From contig NZ_RQXT01000036.1 in NCBI RefSeq assembly GCF_003863365.1, positions 1 through 64,000 on the forward strand: a stretch of DNA of 64,000 nt. The letters are read 5' to 3'. This document shows positions 7,914 through 18,077 of the stretch, in pieces. The stretch comes from Mesorhizobium tamadayense (GTDB lineage Bacteria; Pseudomonadota; Alphaproteobacteria; Rhizobiales; Rhizobiaceae). The notes beneath the pieces are model-generated. The model was given only the letters and a program-made list of their open reading frames with translations. It did not search any database and was not told where the DNA came from. The position numbers were made by a program, and so were the translations under genes. How positions within the stretch are numbered: the first letter of the stretch is position 1; the number at the start of each line of letters is the position of its first letter.

Positions 7914-9893
7914 ATGTCCGCCACGAAAATCCTCTGGGGCCAGATCCTCACTGTCTTCCTGATCGTCCTGCTGACGACCTGGACGGCGACGCAATGGACC
8001 GCATGGCGGCTTGGCTTCCAGGCGCAACTCGGACCGACCTGGTTCGAAGTCGCCGGCCTGCCTGTCTACTATCCACCCGCCCTGTTCTGGTGGTGGTATT
8101 TTTATGATGCCTACGCTCCGCACATCTTCGTGGAGGGCGGACTGATCGCCGTGTCAGGCGGGTTCCTGTCAATCATTGTTGCGATCGGCATGTCGGTATG
8201 GCGGGCGCGCGAGGTCAAGAACGTCCAGACCTATGGTTCGGCGCGATGGGCCGACAGGAAAGAAGTGGAGGCTGCCGGGCTGCTCGGCGCCGACGGTGTG
8301 GTGCTCGGGCGCTATCAGCGTCATTACCTTCGTCATGATGGTCCCGAGCATGTGCTATGCTTCGCCCCGACCCGTTCGGGCAAGGGCGTTGGCCTGGTGG
8401 TGCCGTCGCTGTTGACCTGGCCGGGCTCAGCGATTGTCCACGACATCAAAGGCGAAAATTGGCAAATCACCGCCGGGTTCCGTGCTCTGCACGGTCGTGT
8501 CCTGCTTTTCGACCCCACCAATTCGAAATCGTCGGCCTACAATCCTTTGCTGGAGGTCCGCCGTGGTGAATGGGAGGTCCGCGACGTCCAGAACATCGCC
8601 GACATTCTGGTCGATCCGGAAGGAAGCCTCGAGAAGCGCAACCATTGGGAAAAGACCAGTCACGCACTTCTGGTCGGCGCGATCCTTCACGTCCTCTATG
8701 CCGAGAAGGACAAGACCCTGGCCGGCGTCGCCGCCTTCCTTTCGGATCCGAAGCGCCCGATCGAGTCCACGCTGGCGGCAATGATGAAGACTGCCCATTT
8801 GGGAGAAGCAGGCCCGCACCCGGTCATCGCCAGTGCGGCGCGCGAACTGCTCAACAAATCTGACAATGAGCGGTCGGGCGTGCTCTCCACGGCGATGTCC
8901 TTCCTCGGCCTCTATCGCGACCCCGTCGTCGCCGAGGTGACGAGGCGCTGCGATTGGCGCATCAGCGACATCGTCGGCGCCAAGCAACCAACGACACTCT
9001 ACCTGGTCGTGCCGCCCTCGGACATCAATCGGACCAAGCCGCTCATTCGCCTTATCCTCAACCAGATTGGGCGTCGCCTGACCGAGGACCTTCAGGCGAA
9101 AGGTCATCGGCATCGGCTTTTGCTCATGCTCGACGAGTTTCCTGCGCTCGGCCGCCTCGACTTCTTCGAGTCTGCATTGGCTTTCATGGCCGGCTATTGT
9201 CTGAAGAGCTTCCTGATCGCGCAGTCGCTTAACCAGATCGAGAAGGCCTACGGCCCGAACAACTCCATCCTCGACAATTGTCATGTGCGCGTGAGCTTCG
9301 CAACGAATGATGAAAGGACCGCCAAACGCGTGTCTGACGCGCTCGGCACTGCGACCGAGATGCGGGCGATGAAGAACTATGCCGGCCACCGGCTTTCGCC
9401 CTGGCTCGGACATTTGATGGTGTCGCGGCAAGAGACCGCCCGCCAATTGCTGACGCCTGGCGAGATCATGCAGCTTCCGCCGACCGACGAGATCGTCATG
9501 GTGGCGGGCACCCCACCGATCAGGGCGAATAAGGCACGCTATTACGAGGATGTCCGCTTCCGGGAACGCGTCCTGTCGCCGCCCGAGCTGGCCCGATCTG
9601 AGAAGGCTCCTCCTTGTGATTGGAGCAGCCCACCGATACTGAAACGGCCCCAGCTCGACGAAGCCCCCGGCACGCGGGGCGATGAAGATCCGACCGGGTC
9701 CGAACGGCGCCAACAACCCGAACTGAACAGCGTGCAGCCGACCGAGAAAACGGCTGCGATCGAAAATGAGTTCGAACTCGACGCGGCCGACGACGTTGAT
9801 GACGATGCAGTCCGCAATCGACGCCTGGCGCGGCTCATGCAGGGCGTGGCACGGCAGGTCTCGCTCGACCGAGATGACGGCATGGAGTTGTAG
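7914..9893 (+). CDS. traG: TraG/VirD4-type coupling protein
   Basis: A 659-residue inner-membrane ATPase that links the relaxosome to the type IV channel. Hydrophobic segments lie at residues 8-26, 48-66 and 73-93. Walker A is FAPTRSGKGVG near residue 151 and Walker B is LLMLDEFPALGRLDFFE near residue 403. The acidic C-terminus (residues 600-640) is typical of VirD4-like substrate interaction tails. ATG 7914 has AAAGGA upstream; the reading upstream of it overlaps the relaxase in another frame and is not used. The RHH gene follows after five bases. Confidence 0.92.
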   Translation: MSATKILWGQILTVFLIVLLTTWTATQWTAWRLGFQAQLGPTWFEVAGLPVYYPPALFWWWYFYDAYAPHIFVEGGLIAVSGGFLSIIVAIGMSVWRAREVKNVQTYGSARWADRKEVEAAGLLGADGVVLGRYQRHYLRHDGPEHVLCFAPTRSGKGVGLVVPSLLTWPGSAIVHDIKGENWQITAGFRALHGRVLLFDPTNSKSSAYNPLLEVRRGEWEVRDVQNIADILVDPEGSLEKRNHWEKTSHALLVGAILHVLYAEKDKTLAGVAAFLSDPKRPIESTLAAMMKTAHLGEAGPHPVIASAARELLNKSDNERSGVLSTAMSFLGLYRDPVVAEVTRRCDWRISDIVGAKQPTTLYLVVPPSDINRTKPLIRLILNQIGRRLTEDLQAKGHRHRLLLMLDEFPALGRLDFFESALAFMAGYCLKSFLIAQSLNQIEKAYGPNNSILDNCHVRVSFATNDERTAKRVSDALGTATEMRAMKNYAGHRLSPWLGHLMVSRQETARQLLTPGEIMQLPPTDEIVMVAGTPPIRANKARYYEDVRFRERVLSPPELARSEKAPPCDWSSPPILKRPQLDEAPGTRGDEDPTGSERRQQPELNSVQPTEKTAAIENEFELDAADDVDDDAVRNRRLARLMQGVARQVSLDRDDGMEL

Positions 9894-9898
9894 CCGCC

Positions 9899-10354
9899 AT
9901 GATCAGCCGCAAGAAGAAAGCGCAAATCTCCGTCTATCTCGATGAGGCGATCATGAAGATGCTCGCCGACTATGCGGCCCGGCGCGACCAGCCCCAATCC
10001 ATGATCGCAGAGGCCGCGATCGCGTCGTTTCTGTCGCCGGATGCCGACGAACGTCGCGAGGCTGCTATCGCTAAACGCCTTGATCAAGTTGATCGCCGCC
10101 TCGCCCGACAGGAGCGCGATATCGGCATCGCGGTCGAGACCCTGGCGGTGTTCGTGCGGTTCTGGCTCGTGACCACGCCAGCTTTGCCGGAACCTGCGGC
10201 CCAGGCGGCTCGCGCCAAGGCGGCCGAACGCTATGAGGCTTTCGTCTCGGCCTTGGGCAGGCGTTTGGCCAAGGGACCGAAACTGCGGCAGGAGATATCG
10301 GAGGATATCGATCCAGTTGACGACAAGGGAATGCCGTCCCCAGCCGGAATGTAG
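9899..10354 (+). CDS. Ribbon-helix-helix (CopG-type) protein after traG
   Basis: A 151-residue protein beginning RKKKAQISVYLDEAIMKML, a CopG/Arc-like ribbon-helix-helix DNA-binding start, followed by an Ala-rich helical region with a possible coiled coil (AKRLDQVDRRLARQERDIG). In related rhizobial elements a protein of this kind sits between traG and trbB. It may be a relaxosome accessory protein or repressor. Here trbB does not follow: recognisable ICE genes end at 10354. Confidence 0.8.
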   Translation: MISRKKKAQISVYLDEAIMKMLADYAARRDQPQSMIAEAAIASFLSPDADERREAAIAKRLDQVDRRLARQERDIGIAVETLAVFVRFWLVTTPALPEPAAQAARAKAAERYEAFVSALGRRLAKGPKLRQEISEDIDPVDDKGMPSPAGM

Positions 10355-10846
10355 GCTCTTGTTCGCGCCAGCTGCTCATCGGCCTGATGGCGAGCTCCCT
10401 AGGTGCCAGACATTTTCCTGTGCCGTTTGCCCGCCAATGCTACCCAACCGGCGGGGAACCGGCGGGGAGTGTCGCGGCTGTCGTCCCCGACATGCCTCGA
10501 ATTGCCAATTCCCGGAGAAAGCGACTGAACGGCACTATATCTTGATAGACATTGGCTCGCTCGAGGGCGGGCATGAAGTCGGCGCGGCGTTGCACCGGAA
10601 TGACGGTCCAGGGATTGGCACCGGCTGCCATCAAGAAGCCTGACGTTCGATATGGACCACTGCGAACAGAAGAAACAAGCACTTGGGCGCTTTGTCGCTC
10701 CCGCCCTGCGTTAACGTCCAGCACCGAACAACAAGCTTGAACAGCTGTTGCCGATCATTGTGCTCGACGGGGAGCCCTTATCTTGGCCTAATGGCGTCCT
10801 GCCTGACTGAAAGAGGGCGATTGGGACGGCGAGACCAGGTGAAAGT
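10355..10846. other. Scar region at the end of the ICE genes
   Basis: About 490 bases without an intact gene. Where trbB would be expected, no TrbB-like sequence can be read. The only recognisable content is a short fic remnant on the - strand (separate entry). No tRNA end or long direct repeat that could be an att site was seen. Confidence 0.55.
10440..10640 (-). pseudogene. C-terminal remnant of a Fic family gene
   Basis: Read on the - strand, the translation contains FLMAAGANPWTVIPVQRRADF, then ALERANVYQDIVPFSRFL. This matches the stretch after the Fic motif in another Fic subfamily (usual pattern: FLMN...GGYPWTVI..ERR..Y..ALE.AS...DI.PF..FL). The HPFxDGNGR core and everything upstream are missing, so only about 65 residues remain. 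It differs from the Fic gene at the left edge and is probably a leftover from an earlier insertion or rearrangement at the ICE border. Confidence 0.6.
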
Positions 10847-11182
10847 ATGAAGTTCACGCCGACGACTATTTTGCCGCTGACCGCGATGCTGCTTCTCGCA
10901 GCAGGCTGCTCCTCGATCGTCGCATCGATGGATCCGGGGAAATACGACAAGATGAGCTGCGCCGAGCTCAACAGCGCGCTTGGCGAAACCGCCACCGATA
11001 TTTCGCGGACGGCGATCAGCCGCGGGAAGGTTGCCAAAACCAGCGTGCCGAGTTGGCTGCTCGGCGGCGAGCGCGTCAAGGCGGTAGTTGCCAATCGCGA
11101 CACGGCCAAGATCGAACGGTTGCAGCAACAGCAGCAGGCGGTTGTCGCGGCAAGAGCGCGCAAGTGCCCATCATCGAACTAA
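10847..11182 (+). CDS. Small lipoprotein, function unknown
   Basis: A 111-residue predicted lipoprotein. The N-terminus has a signal peptide ending in the lipobox LAAGC, with the lipidated Cys at residue 21. The mature part holds a DKMSCAEL segment, a pair of predicted helices, and a Gln-rich helix (IERLQQQQQAVVAARARKC). Short envelope lipoproteins with this Cys-Ala-Glu-Leu pattern are common in rhizobia but have no assigned role. The start is ATG 10847 after GGTGAAAGT. It is flanked by the ICE scar and the toxin-antitoxin pair and has no operon partner. Confidence 0.75.
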   Translation: MKFTPTTILPLTAMLLLAAGCSSIVASMDPGKYDKMSCAELNSALGETATDISRTAISRGKVAKTSVPSWLLGGERVKAVVANRDTAKIERLQQQQQAVVAARARKCPSSN

Positions 11183-11227
11183 GTTCGCTCGGCCGGCGTG
11201 CCCTGGATAGCCTTGATGCGGGTTTGC

Positions 11228-11587
11228 TCAGTCTTCGTCGACAAGTTGATCGACAGGCACCCCGAGCGCGCGCGACAGGCGCAGCCACAGGCTGACATCC
11301 CCACCCCGCTTGCCATTTTCGACGGCCGAAAGCATGTTCTGCGAAATGCCAACTTCCGCCGCAAGCGCTGCCTGCGTTCTTCCTTTTCTGGCCCGCCAGA
11401 AAGCGAGCGGCGATACCGCGTTGACGAAAGCCAGCGCCTCCTCGGCGGTTAAGCCGGGGGCCTCGCCGGCACGATAGCTTGCCACTTCACGGGCCCGCGC
11501 GGCGCGGTCCTGTAGCGCATCAAGCGCGGCGCGCGGCAAGACAGCCATTTCGTCGCCTTTCGGCGTGGTGAAATAGTGAATGCTCAT
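11228..11587 (-). CDS. XRE-family antitoxin (HigA-like)
   Basis: A 119-residue antitoxin-type regulator. The C-terminal half is a Cro/C1 helix-turn-helix (FWRARKGRTQAALAAEVGIS, then QNMLSAVENGKRGGDVSLWLRLSRALGV). The N-terminal half probably contacts the toxin. It lies 9 bases downstream of the RelE-type toxin frame on the same strand, the toxin-first order of HigBA-like modules. It likely binds the repeated operator at 11852-11901 and represses the pair. If the toxin is broken, the gene may persist as an orphan antitoxin. Confidence 0.82.
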   Translation of the reverse strand: MSIHYFTTPKGDEMAVLPRAALDALQDRAARAREVASYRAGEAPGLTAEEALAFVNAVSPLAFWRARKGRTQAALAAEVGISQNMLSAVENGKRGGDVSLWLRLSRALGVPVDQLVDED

Positions 11588-11596
11588 TGTCGCTTC

Positions 11597-11844
11597 CTAT
11601 TCGTAGATGGAGCTGCGTGGCCCGATCCTGCTGACAATGATCTCGCTTTCCGTTTCGGTGAAGATGACGCGGTAGTCTCCGACACGCAGGCGCATCTCAT
11701 CCGAACCGACTAGCTTCTTGACGTTTTTCGCCGTTGCCTCCGGGGTCTCGGCATAAACCGCAATCTTGGCGACGATCCGAGGCGCATCAGCCTTGTGCTT
11801 GCGGAGCGATTGATTGCGGCTGCCAGGTAAACAACCTGCTTCAC
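11597..11844 (-). pseudogene. RelE/ParE-family toxin, probably frameshifted near its start
   Basis: The C-terminal 60 residues are clearly RelE/ParE-like (APRIVAKIAVYAETPEATA, then VGDYRVIFTETESEIIVSRI). The natural N-terminus appears to start at GTG 11844 (MKQVVYLAAAI), which is in a different frame from the rest; a one-base deletion near 11810-11818 would explain the break. In the intact frame a protein could start at ATG 11860 or 11893, but its first 20 residues (MRYLSREAGCLPG) do not look like the toxin's first strand, and ATG 11893 sits inside the operator repeat. The gene may be inactive or make an altered toxin; alternative starts keep this uncertain. Confidence 0.55.
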
Positions 11845-11851
11845 GACTCAA

Positions 11852-11901
11852 ATATCTCATACTGTGATATAGTTCAACCCGAATAAATCTCATATTGTGA
11901 T
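11852..11901 (-). promoter_or_regulatory. Duplicated palindromic operator of the toxin-antitoxin pair
   Basis: Two copies of ATCTCATA(C/T)TGTGAT at 11854-11868 and 11887-11901, spaced 33 bases (about three helical turns). The left copy extends to a 19-base imperfect palindrome, ATATCTCA/TGTGATAT, at 11852-11870. The position just upstream of the toxin start fits autorepression by the XRE antitoxin. Confidence 0.65.
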
Positions 11902-11913
11902 GCCAATTAGCCC

Positions 11914-13530
<1,617 letters not shown>

Positions 13531-13531
13531 G

Positions 13532-14656
13532 TCAGCGATCCTTGGGGTCGAGCGCGTCGCGCAAGCCGTCGCCCACAAAGTTCAGCGCGAACAGCGTCGA
13601 GACGAGGAAGAAGGCCGGGAACAACAGCAGCCAATTGGCGTAGCCGATATTCTTGGCGCCGACCGAGATCAGCACGCCCCAGCTGGTCATCGGCTCCTGC
13701 ACGCCAAGGCCGAGGAAGGAGAGAAAACTCTCCAGGATGATGACCTGCGGCACCAGCAGCGTCATGTAGATCACCACCGGCCCGAGCAGGTTGGGGATGA
13801 CGTGGCGCGCGAGGATGCCGCGCTGGCCGACGCCCATCGCTTCGGCCGCCTGGACATATTCCTGCCTGCGGATCGACAGCGCCTGGCCGCGCACGATACG
13901 CGCCATGTCGAGCCACAGCACCGCGCCGACCGCCAGGAACATCAGCACGAAGTTGCGGCCGAAGAACACGACCAGCATGATGACGAAGAAGATGAAAGGC
14001 AGCGAATAGAGCACGTCGACGATGCGCATCATCACCTCGTCGACCCTGCCGCCGGCAAAGCCGGCCGTCGCGCCATAGATGACGCCGATGACGCCGGCGA
14101 CGACGCCGGCGAGCAGGCCGATGGCGAGCGAAATGCGCCCGGCCATCAGCGTGCGAGCCAGCAGGTCGCGCCCGGTGTTGTCGGTGCCGAATAAGAAATA
14201 CTGCTGCCTGACGGCCGAGCTCATCGTTGCTTCGTGCCCGTCGGGCGACTTGCTCTCGATCCTGGTGTCGTCGAAGGCGTCGGAGCGGTCCAGATAGCGG
14301 ATGTTGCGATCGTCGATCGGCTTGGTCGAGGTGACCGTCACGATGATGCGATTGCCTTCCTGGTGCCACTCCTTGATATCGACGCGCATGCGCTTGATCG
14401 CGTCGGTCAGCGCGCCGTGGATCATGTCGGGCTTCGGGTATGCCGACAGGCTTGGCGGCGTGCGCACATAGTCGCCGTAGATGGTCGTGTATTCATGCGG
14501 CACGGCCCACGGGCCGAACACGCTGATGACGGCAATGAATGCCAGATAATAGAGGCTGAACATGGCGGCGCGGTTGCGCTTCAGTCGCGCCCAGGCGTTG
14601 CCCCAGAGCGAGCGGCCGACGATCGGCTCCGGAACAGCTACGGCGAGCTCAGTCAT
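13532..14656 (-). CDS. Oligopeptide ABC transporter permease, OppC-type
   Basis: A 374-residue inner-membrane permease. It has an N-terminal membrane segment, then a long periplasmic stretch of about 110 residues (KRMRVDIKEWHQEGNR region), then five further segments with the EAA cytoplasmic loop (YVQAAEAMGVGQRGILARHV) that contacts the ATPase. The extended first periplasmic loop is a feature of OppC/YejE-like members. Its start overlaps the 3' end of the OppB-type gene by 8 bases, so translation is coupled. Peptide uptake is inferred from the family and operon; the actual substrate is not shown. Confidence 0.9.
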   Translation of the reverse strand: MTELAVAVPEPIVGRSLWGNAWARLKRNRAAMFSLYYLAFIAVISVFGPWAVPHEYTTIYGDYVRTPPSLSAYPKPDMIHGALTDAIKRMRVDIKEWHQEGNRIIVTVTSTKPIDDRNIRYLDRSDAFDDTRIESKSPDGHEATMSSAVRQQYFLFGTDNTGRDLLARTLMAGRISLAIGLLAGVVAGVIGVIYGATAGFAGGRVDEVMMRIVDVLYSLPFIFFVIMLVVFFGRNFVLMFLAVGAVLWLDMARIVRGQALSIRRQEYVQAAEAMGVGQRGILARHVIPNLLGPVVIYMTLLVPQVIILESFLSFLGLGVQEPMTSWGVLISVGAKNIGYANWLLLFPAFFLVSTLFALNFVGDGLRDALDPKDR

Positions 14657-15572
14657 AGCGCACCCTCGGATCGACGACCGCGTAGAGGAGATCGACGATC
14701 AGGTTGAAGATGATGGTGAAGAGCGCGATCACCACCACGGTTCCCATGACTAGCGTGTAGTCGCGATTGAGGGCGGCATCGACGAAATAGCGGCCGACGC
14801 CGGGAATGGAGAAGATGGTCTCGACGATGATCGAGCCGGTGAGAAGCGCCGCCGCCGCCGGGCCGGTGAAGGAGACGATCGGCAGGACGGCGCCGCGCAG
14901 CGCATGCTTGACCACCACCGACCAGTCCGACAGGCCGAGCGCGCGGGCGGTGCGGATATGGTGCGAGCGCAGGCTCTCGATCATCGAGCCGCGCATCAGG
15001 CGGGCGACGATGGCGATTTGCGGCAAGGCCAGCGTCAGCACCGGCCCGACCTTGTTGATGAGCGCGCCGTCGCCCCAGCCGCCGATCGGCAAGAGCTTCC
15101 AGGACAGCCCGAAGGCGAGCTGGATGACGGGCGCGATGACGAAGGTCGGGATGGTGCTGCCGGCGGTGGCTAAAGCAATCACCGAATAGTCGGCGAGCTT
15201 ATTCTGATTGAGCGCCGCGATCGTGCCCAGGATCGAGCCCAGAATCAGCGCCAGCACAAGGGCCGACGCGCCGATCTGCACCGAGATCGGCAGGCCCTTG
15301 GCGAAGAGTTCCGTGACGGTGAAGTCGGGCAGGTTGTAGCTCGGGCCGAAATTGCCGCGCAAAAGATTGCCGAGATAGTGGACATATTGCAGCCAGAGCG
15401 GGTCGTTGAGGCCGAACTGGGCTTCGAGATTGGCTCTGATCTCGGGGCTCAAGCCCCGCTCCTGATTGAACGGGCCGCCGGGAGCGACGCGGATCAGGAA
15501 GAACGCCACCGTCACGATGACCAATAGCGTCGGGATGGCGGTCAACAGCCGCCGGAAGACATAACGCAGCAT
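14649..15572 (-). CDS. Oligopeptide ABC transporter permease, OppB-type
   Basis: A 307-residue permease starting MLRYVFRRLLTAIPTLLVIV, the classic OppB/DppB N-terminus. It has six membrane segments and the EAA loop (RTARALGLSDWSVVVKHALR). It pairs with the OppC-type permease as a heterodimer and overlaps it by 8 bases. The binding-protein gene lies 173 bases upstream with a hairpin between, which usually lowers expression of downstream membrane components relative to the binding protein. Confidence 0.92.
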   Translation of the reverse strand: MLRYVFRRLLTAIPTLLVIVTVAFFLIRVAPGGPFNQERGLSPEIRANLEAQFGLNDPLWLQYVHYLGNLLRGNFGPSYNLPDFTVTELFAKGLPISVQIGASALVLALILGSILGTIAALNQNKLADYSVIALATAGSTIPTFVIAPVIQLAFGLSWKLLPIGGWGDGALINKVGPVLTLALPQIAIVARLMRGSMIESLRSHHIRTARALGLSDWSVVVKHALRGAVLPIVSFTGPAAAALLTGSIIVETIFSIPGVGRYFVDAALNRDYTLVMGTVVVIALFTIIFNLIVDLLYAVVDPRVRYD

Positions 15573-15699
15573 CGGCGCTCCGCTTCAGCCAGGGCGACAG
15601 CTCTCCGGACGAGACCGTGGCGCGCTGGCATCTCTGATCTTCGCACCGGCATTCCCGAAAATCCAACGACTTTCGGTCCGGCACGACGACAGACCGCAG

Positions 15700-15727
15700 C
15701 CGCCGCTCCCAAAAAAGGGAGCGGCGG
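15700..15727 (-). other. Hairpin between binding-protein and permease genes
   Basis: Perfect 11-bp stem CCGCCGCTCCC/GGGAGCGGCGG with a 6-base A/T loop, 18 bases after the binding-protein stop. No T-tract follows on the - strand, so it probably protects the upstream mRNA or attenuates, rather than ending transcription. Confidence 0.6.
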
Positions 15728-15745
15728 TACGGCCAAGGTTACTTG

Positions 15746-17338
15746 TCAGTCCTTGGAGATGAAGCGGGACGGATGGATGTCCATCACATTGTCCTCGAAG
15801 CCATGCAGCTTCGAGGAAACGATGTCGTGATAGCTGTAGTAGAGAAGCGGGATCTCGCCGACGTCGTCGACGAGGATGCGCTCGGCCTCGGCGAGGTCCT
15901 TCATGCGCTCCTCAGGCTTGCCGCCGGCGGCGGCCGCCTTGTCCATCGCGGCCTCATAGGCCGGGCTGTTGTAGTTCGAGTAGTTGTTGCCGCTCGCCTT
16001 GCGCGAGATGCCGAGGAAGGTCTCCGGATCCTTGTAGTCGGCGATCCAGGCGGCGCGGGCGACGTCGTAGTTGCCCTTCTGCTCGAGGAAGCCGTAGTGG
16101 GTCTTGGTGTCGGTGTTGAGCAGCGTGATCTCGACGCCAAGCGGCTTCAGCTGTTCTTGAATGGCGACAGCTGTGTTCTTGTGATTTTCCGAGGTGTTGT
16201 AGCGGATCTCCATCTTCAACGGATGCTCGGGTGTATAGCCGAGTTTCTCGAGGATCTTCTTTGCAGCGTCCTCGCGGTCGATCTGCGACATGTCGGCGTA
16301 TTTGGCCAGTGCCGGCGTGTAGCCCTCGATGCCCGGAGGCACCATCGAATAGCCGGGCAGCATCGAGTTCTGCCAGACCTTCTCGGCGAGGAAGTCGCGA
16401 TCGATCGCCATCGAGATGGCGTTACGCAGCTCGACATTGTCCCACGGCGCCTTGTCGGTCTTGATCGCATAATAGTACGTGCCCAGATATGGCCCGACAC
16501 GGACCTGGTCACCGAATTTGGTTTTGAGATCGGCGAGCTGTTCGGTCGGCAAGTCACCATAACTGTCGAGTTCGCCGGCCTCGAAGCGCTTCATCGCCGA
16601 CGAGCGATCCTCGGTCGGGATGTAGTTGACCACGTCGAGCTTGACGCTCGCGGCGTCCCAGAACTTCGGGTTCTTGACCAATTTCATATGGTCGTTGGGA
16701 ACCCATTCGGCCAGCGTATAGGCGCCGTTGGAGACCAGCTTGCCCGGCTTGATCCAGTCGGCGCCGAGCTTGTCCATCGAGGCCTTGTTGACCGGATAGG
16801 TCGCCTGGTGGGTCAGCATCTCCAGGAAGTAGGGCGTCGGTGCCTTCAGCGTGACCTGCAGCGTGTTGGCGTCGACCGCCTTCACGCCCATATCCTCGGC
16901 CTTGCCTTTCTTGGTGTTGAAGTCCTCGGCGCCCTTCACCGGATAGAGCATGGAAGCGTATTCGGCAGCGGTGGCCGGATCTTCCAGACGATGGAACGAA
17001 TAGACGAAGTCGTCCGCCGTCACCGGGCTGCCATCCGACCAGAGGCCGTCCTTGCGCAGCTTGAAGGTGTAGACAGTGCCGTCGTCGGACACCGTCCAGC
17101 TTTCGGCGGCGCCCGGAATGAGGTTCGTCTTCTGGTCGTGCATGACGAGGCCCTGGAACAGGTCGCGTATGATATCGGCTTCGTAGACCGTCGACGTCTT
17201 GTGAGGATCGACCGTCTCCGCCTCGGCGGCGGATCCGCGGTTGTAGACGGTCTCGGCGAAGGCCGGCGTGTAGAAGGTGCCGGCGGCCAAGGCCATGGTA
17301 GTGGCGAACACAGTCGCCTTCAGCAGATTTTTCAGCAT
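15746..17338 (-). CDS. Oligopeptide-binding periplasmic protein (OppA-type)
   Basis: A 530-residue SBP family 5 protein that captures peptides in the periplasm and delivers them to the permeases downstream. The signal peptide is residues 1-28 (LLKATVFATTMALAAG, cleavage after AFA). The mature part begins ETVYNRGSAAEAETVDPHKT, typical of OppA/MppA, and has the family stretch YTFKLRKDGLWSDGSPVTADDF. The start is ATG 17338 with GGGAGAG upstream. It is the first gene of a four-gene operon. Ligand range cannot be read from sequence. Confidence 0.92.
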   Translation of the reverse strand: MLKNLLKATVFATTMALAAGTFYTPAFAETVYNRGSAAEAETVDPHKTSTVYEADIIRDLFQGLVMHDQKTNLIPGAAESWTVSDDGTVYTFKLRKDGLWSDGSPVTADDFVYSFHRLEDPATAAEYASMLYPVKGAEDFNTKKGKAEDMGVKAVDANTLQVTLKAPTPYFLEMLTHQATYPVNKASMDKLGADWIKPGKLVSNGAYTLAEWVPNDHMKLVKNPKFWDAASVKLDVVNYIPTEDRSSAMKRFEAGELDSYGDLPTEQLADLKTKFGDQVRVGPYLGTYYYAIKTDKAPWDNVELRNAISMAIDRDFLAEKVWQNSMLPGYSMVPPGIEGYTPALAKYADMSQIDREDAAKKILEKLGYTPEHPLKMEIRYNTSENHKNTAVAIQEQLKPLGVEITLLNTDTKTHYGFLEQKGNYDVARAAWIADYKDPETFLGISRKASGNNYSNYNSPAYEAAMDKAAAAGGKPEERMKDLAEAERILVDDVGEIPLLYYSYHDIVSSKLHGFEDNVMDIHPSRFISKD

Positions 17339-17579
17339 GAAGTCTCTCCCTTTGGACGCGGCCCCTCAACCACGCTTTAAGTGTTGACGCCCCGGAACCG
17401 TTCAACGGGTTCCTTTTGAGCGCGCGCCGCCGGTCCCTTCCGGCGGCTGGTGGCGGCGAGACTAGACAGAGGATTATCTTATTTCAACTGCCCACTGCTT
17501 GACGTTAAGTGAACGGCACCCTGCTAAAACAGTGGAATCTAAAGCTTAAGCGCGCTGTTCAACTCAGTGCAGCTTTCGG

Positions 17580-18077
17580 TTGTTCCAGCCGTTTTCGGTT
17601 TCTGCAGGCAGGTCTTGGCATTCTCCGGACCATGCTAAAAACCGAAAATCGCCCGCTTCATGGTCTCGTTTCCGGGCTGACGCCGCGGCCACGTCGGCGG
17701 TCGAATTCGCCATGCTGGCGCCGATCTTCATCCTGCTGCTGCTCGGAATGGTTGCATACGGAATCTACTTCGGCGCCAGCCATTCGGTCCAGCAGATCGC
17801 CGCCGACGCGGCGCGAACGGCGATTGCCGGCCTCAACCAGACCGAGCGACAGACGCTGGTCACCAACTTCATCACCCACGACGTCGCAGGCTATCCCTTT
17901 GTCGACCCGAAGAAGTTGACGGTCGACGCCAAGGACAGCGCCGTCGACGGCAGCCAGTTCATCGTCTCGGTCAGCTATGACGCGCGCAACCTGCCGATCT
18001 GGAACCTGTTCCGGACGCTGCCGTTGCCAGCCAAAACGATCCAGCGTCAGTCGACGATCCAGGTCGGAGGCATATGA
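17580..18077 (+). CDS. TadE-like pilus assembly protein, start unclear
   Basis: The core is TadE-like: a membrane segment MLAPIFILLLLGMVAYGIYFG preceded by ATSAVEFA, with the conserved Glu of TadE pseudopilins, then a periplasmic part of about 100 residues. No ATG lies upstream in this frame; the first possible start is TTG 17580 without a clear Shine-Dalgarno. A good-looking start, ATG 17632 (MLKTENRPLHG), is in another frame, so a small indel may have split the N-terminus. The TadG-like gene overlaps its stop. No tad/cpa secretion genes are nearby. Confidence 0.65.
   Translation: MFQPFSVSAGRSWHSPDHAKNRKSPASWSRFRADAAATSAVEFAMLAPIFILLLLGMVAYGIYFGASHSVQQIAADAARTAIAGLNQTERQTLVTNFITHDVAGYPFVDPKKLTVDAKDSAVDGSQFIVSVSYDARNLPIWNLFRTLPLPAKTIQRQSTIQVGGI

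Noticed and set aside
10440..10724. Intact 94-residue gene on the - strand
   Set aside because: Only the C-terminal two thirds resemble Fic; the first 28 residues are unrelated and the catalytic core is absent.
15743..17380. A 545-codon open frame on the + strand
   Set aside because: Exact antisense shadow of the OppA-type gene, which has a signal peptide and family motifs.
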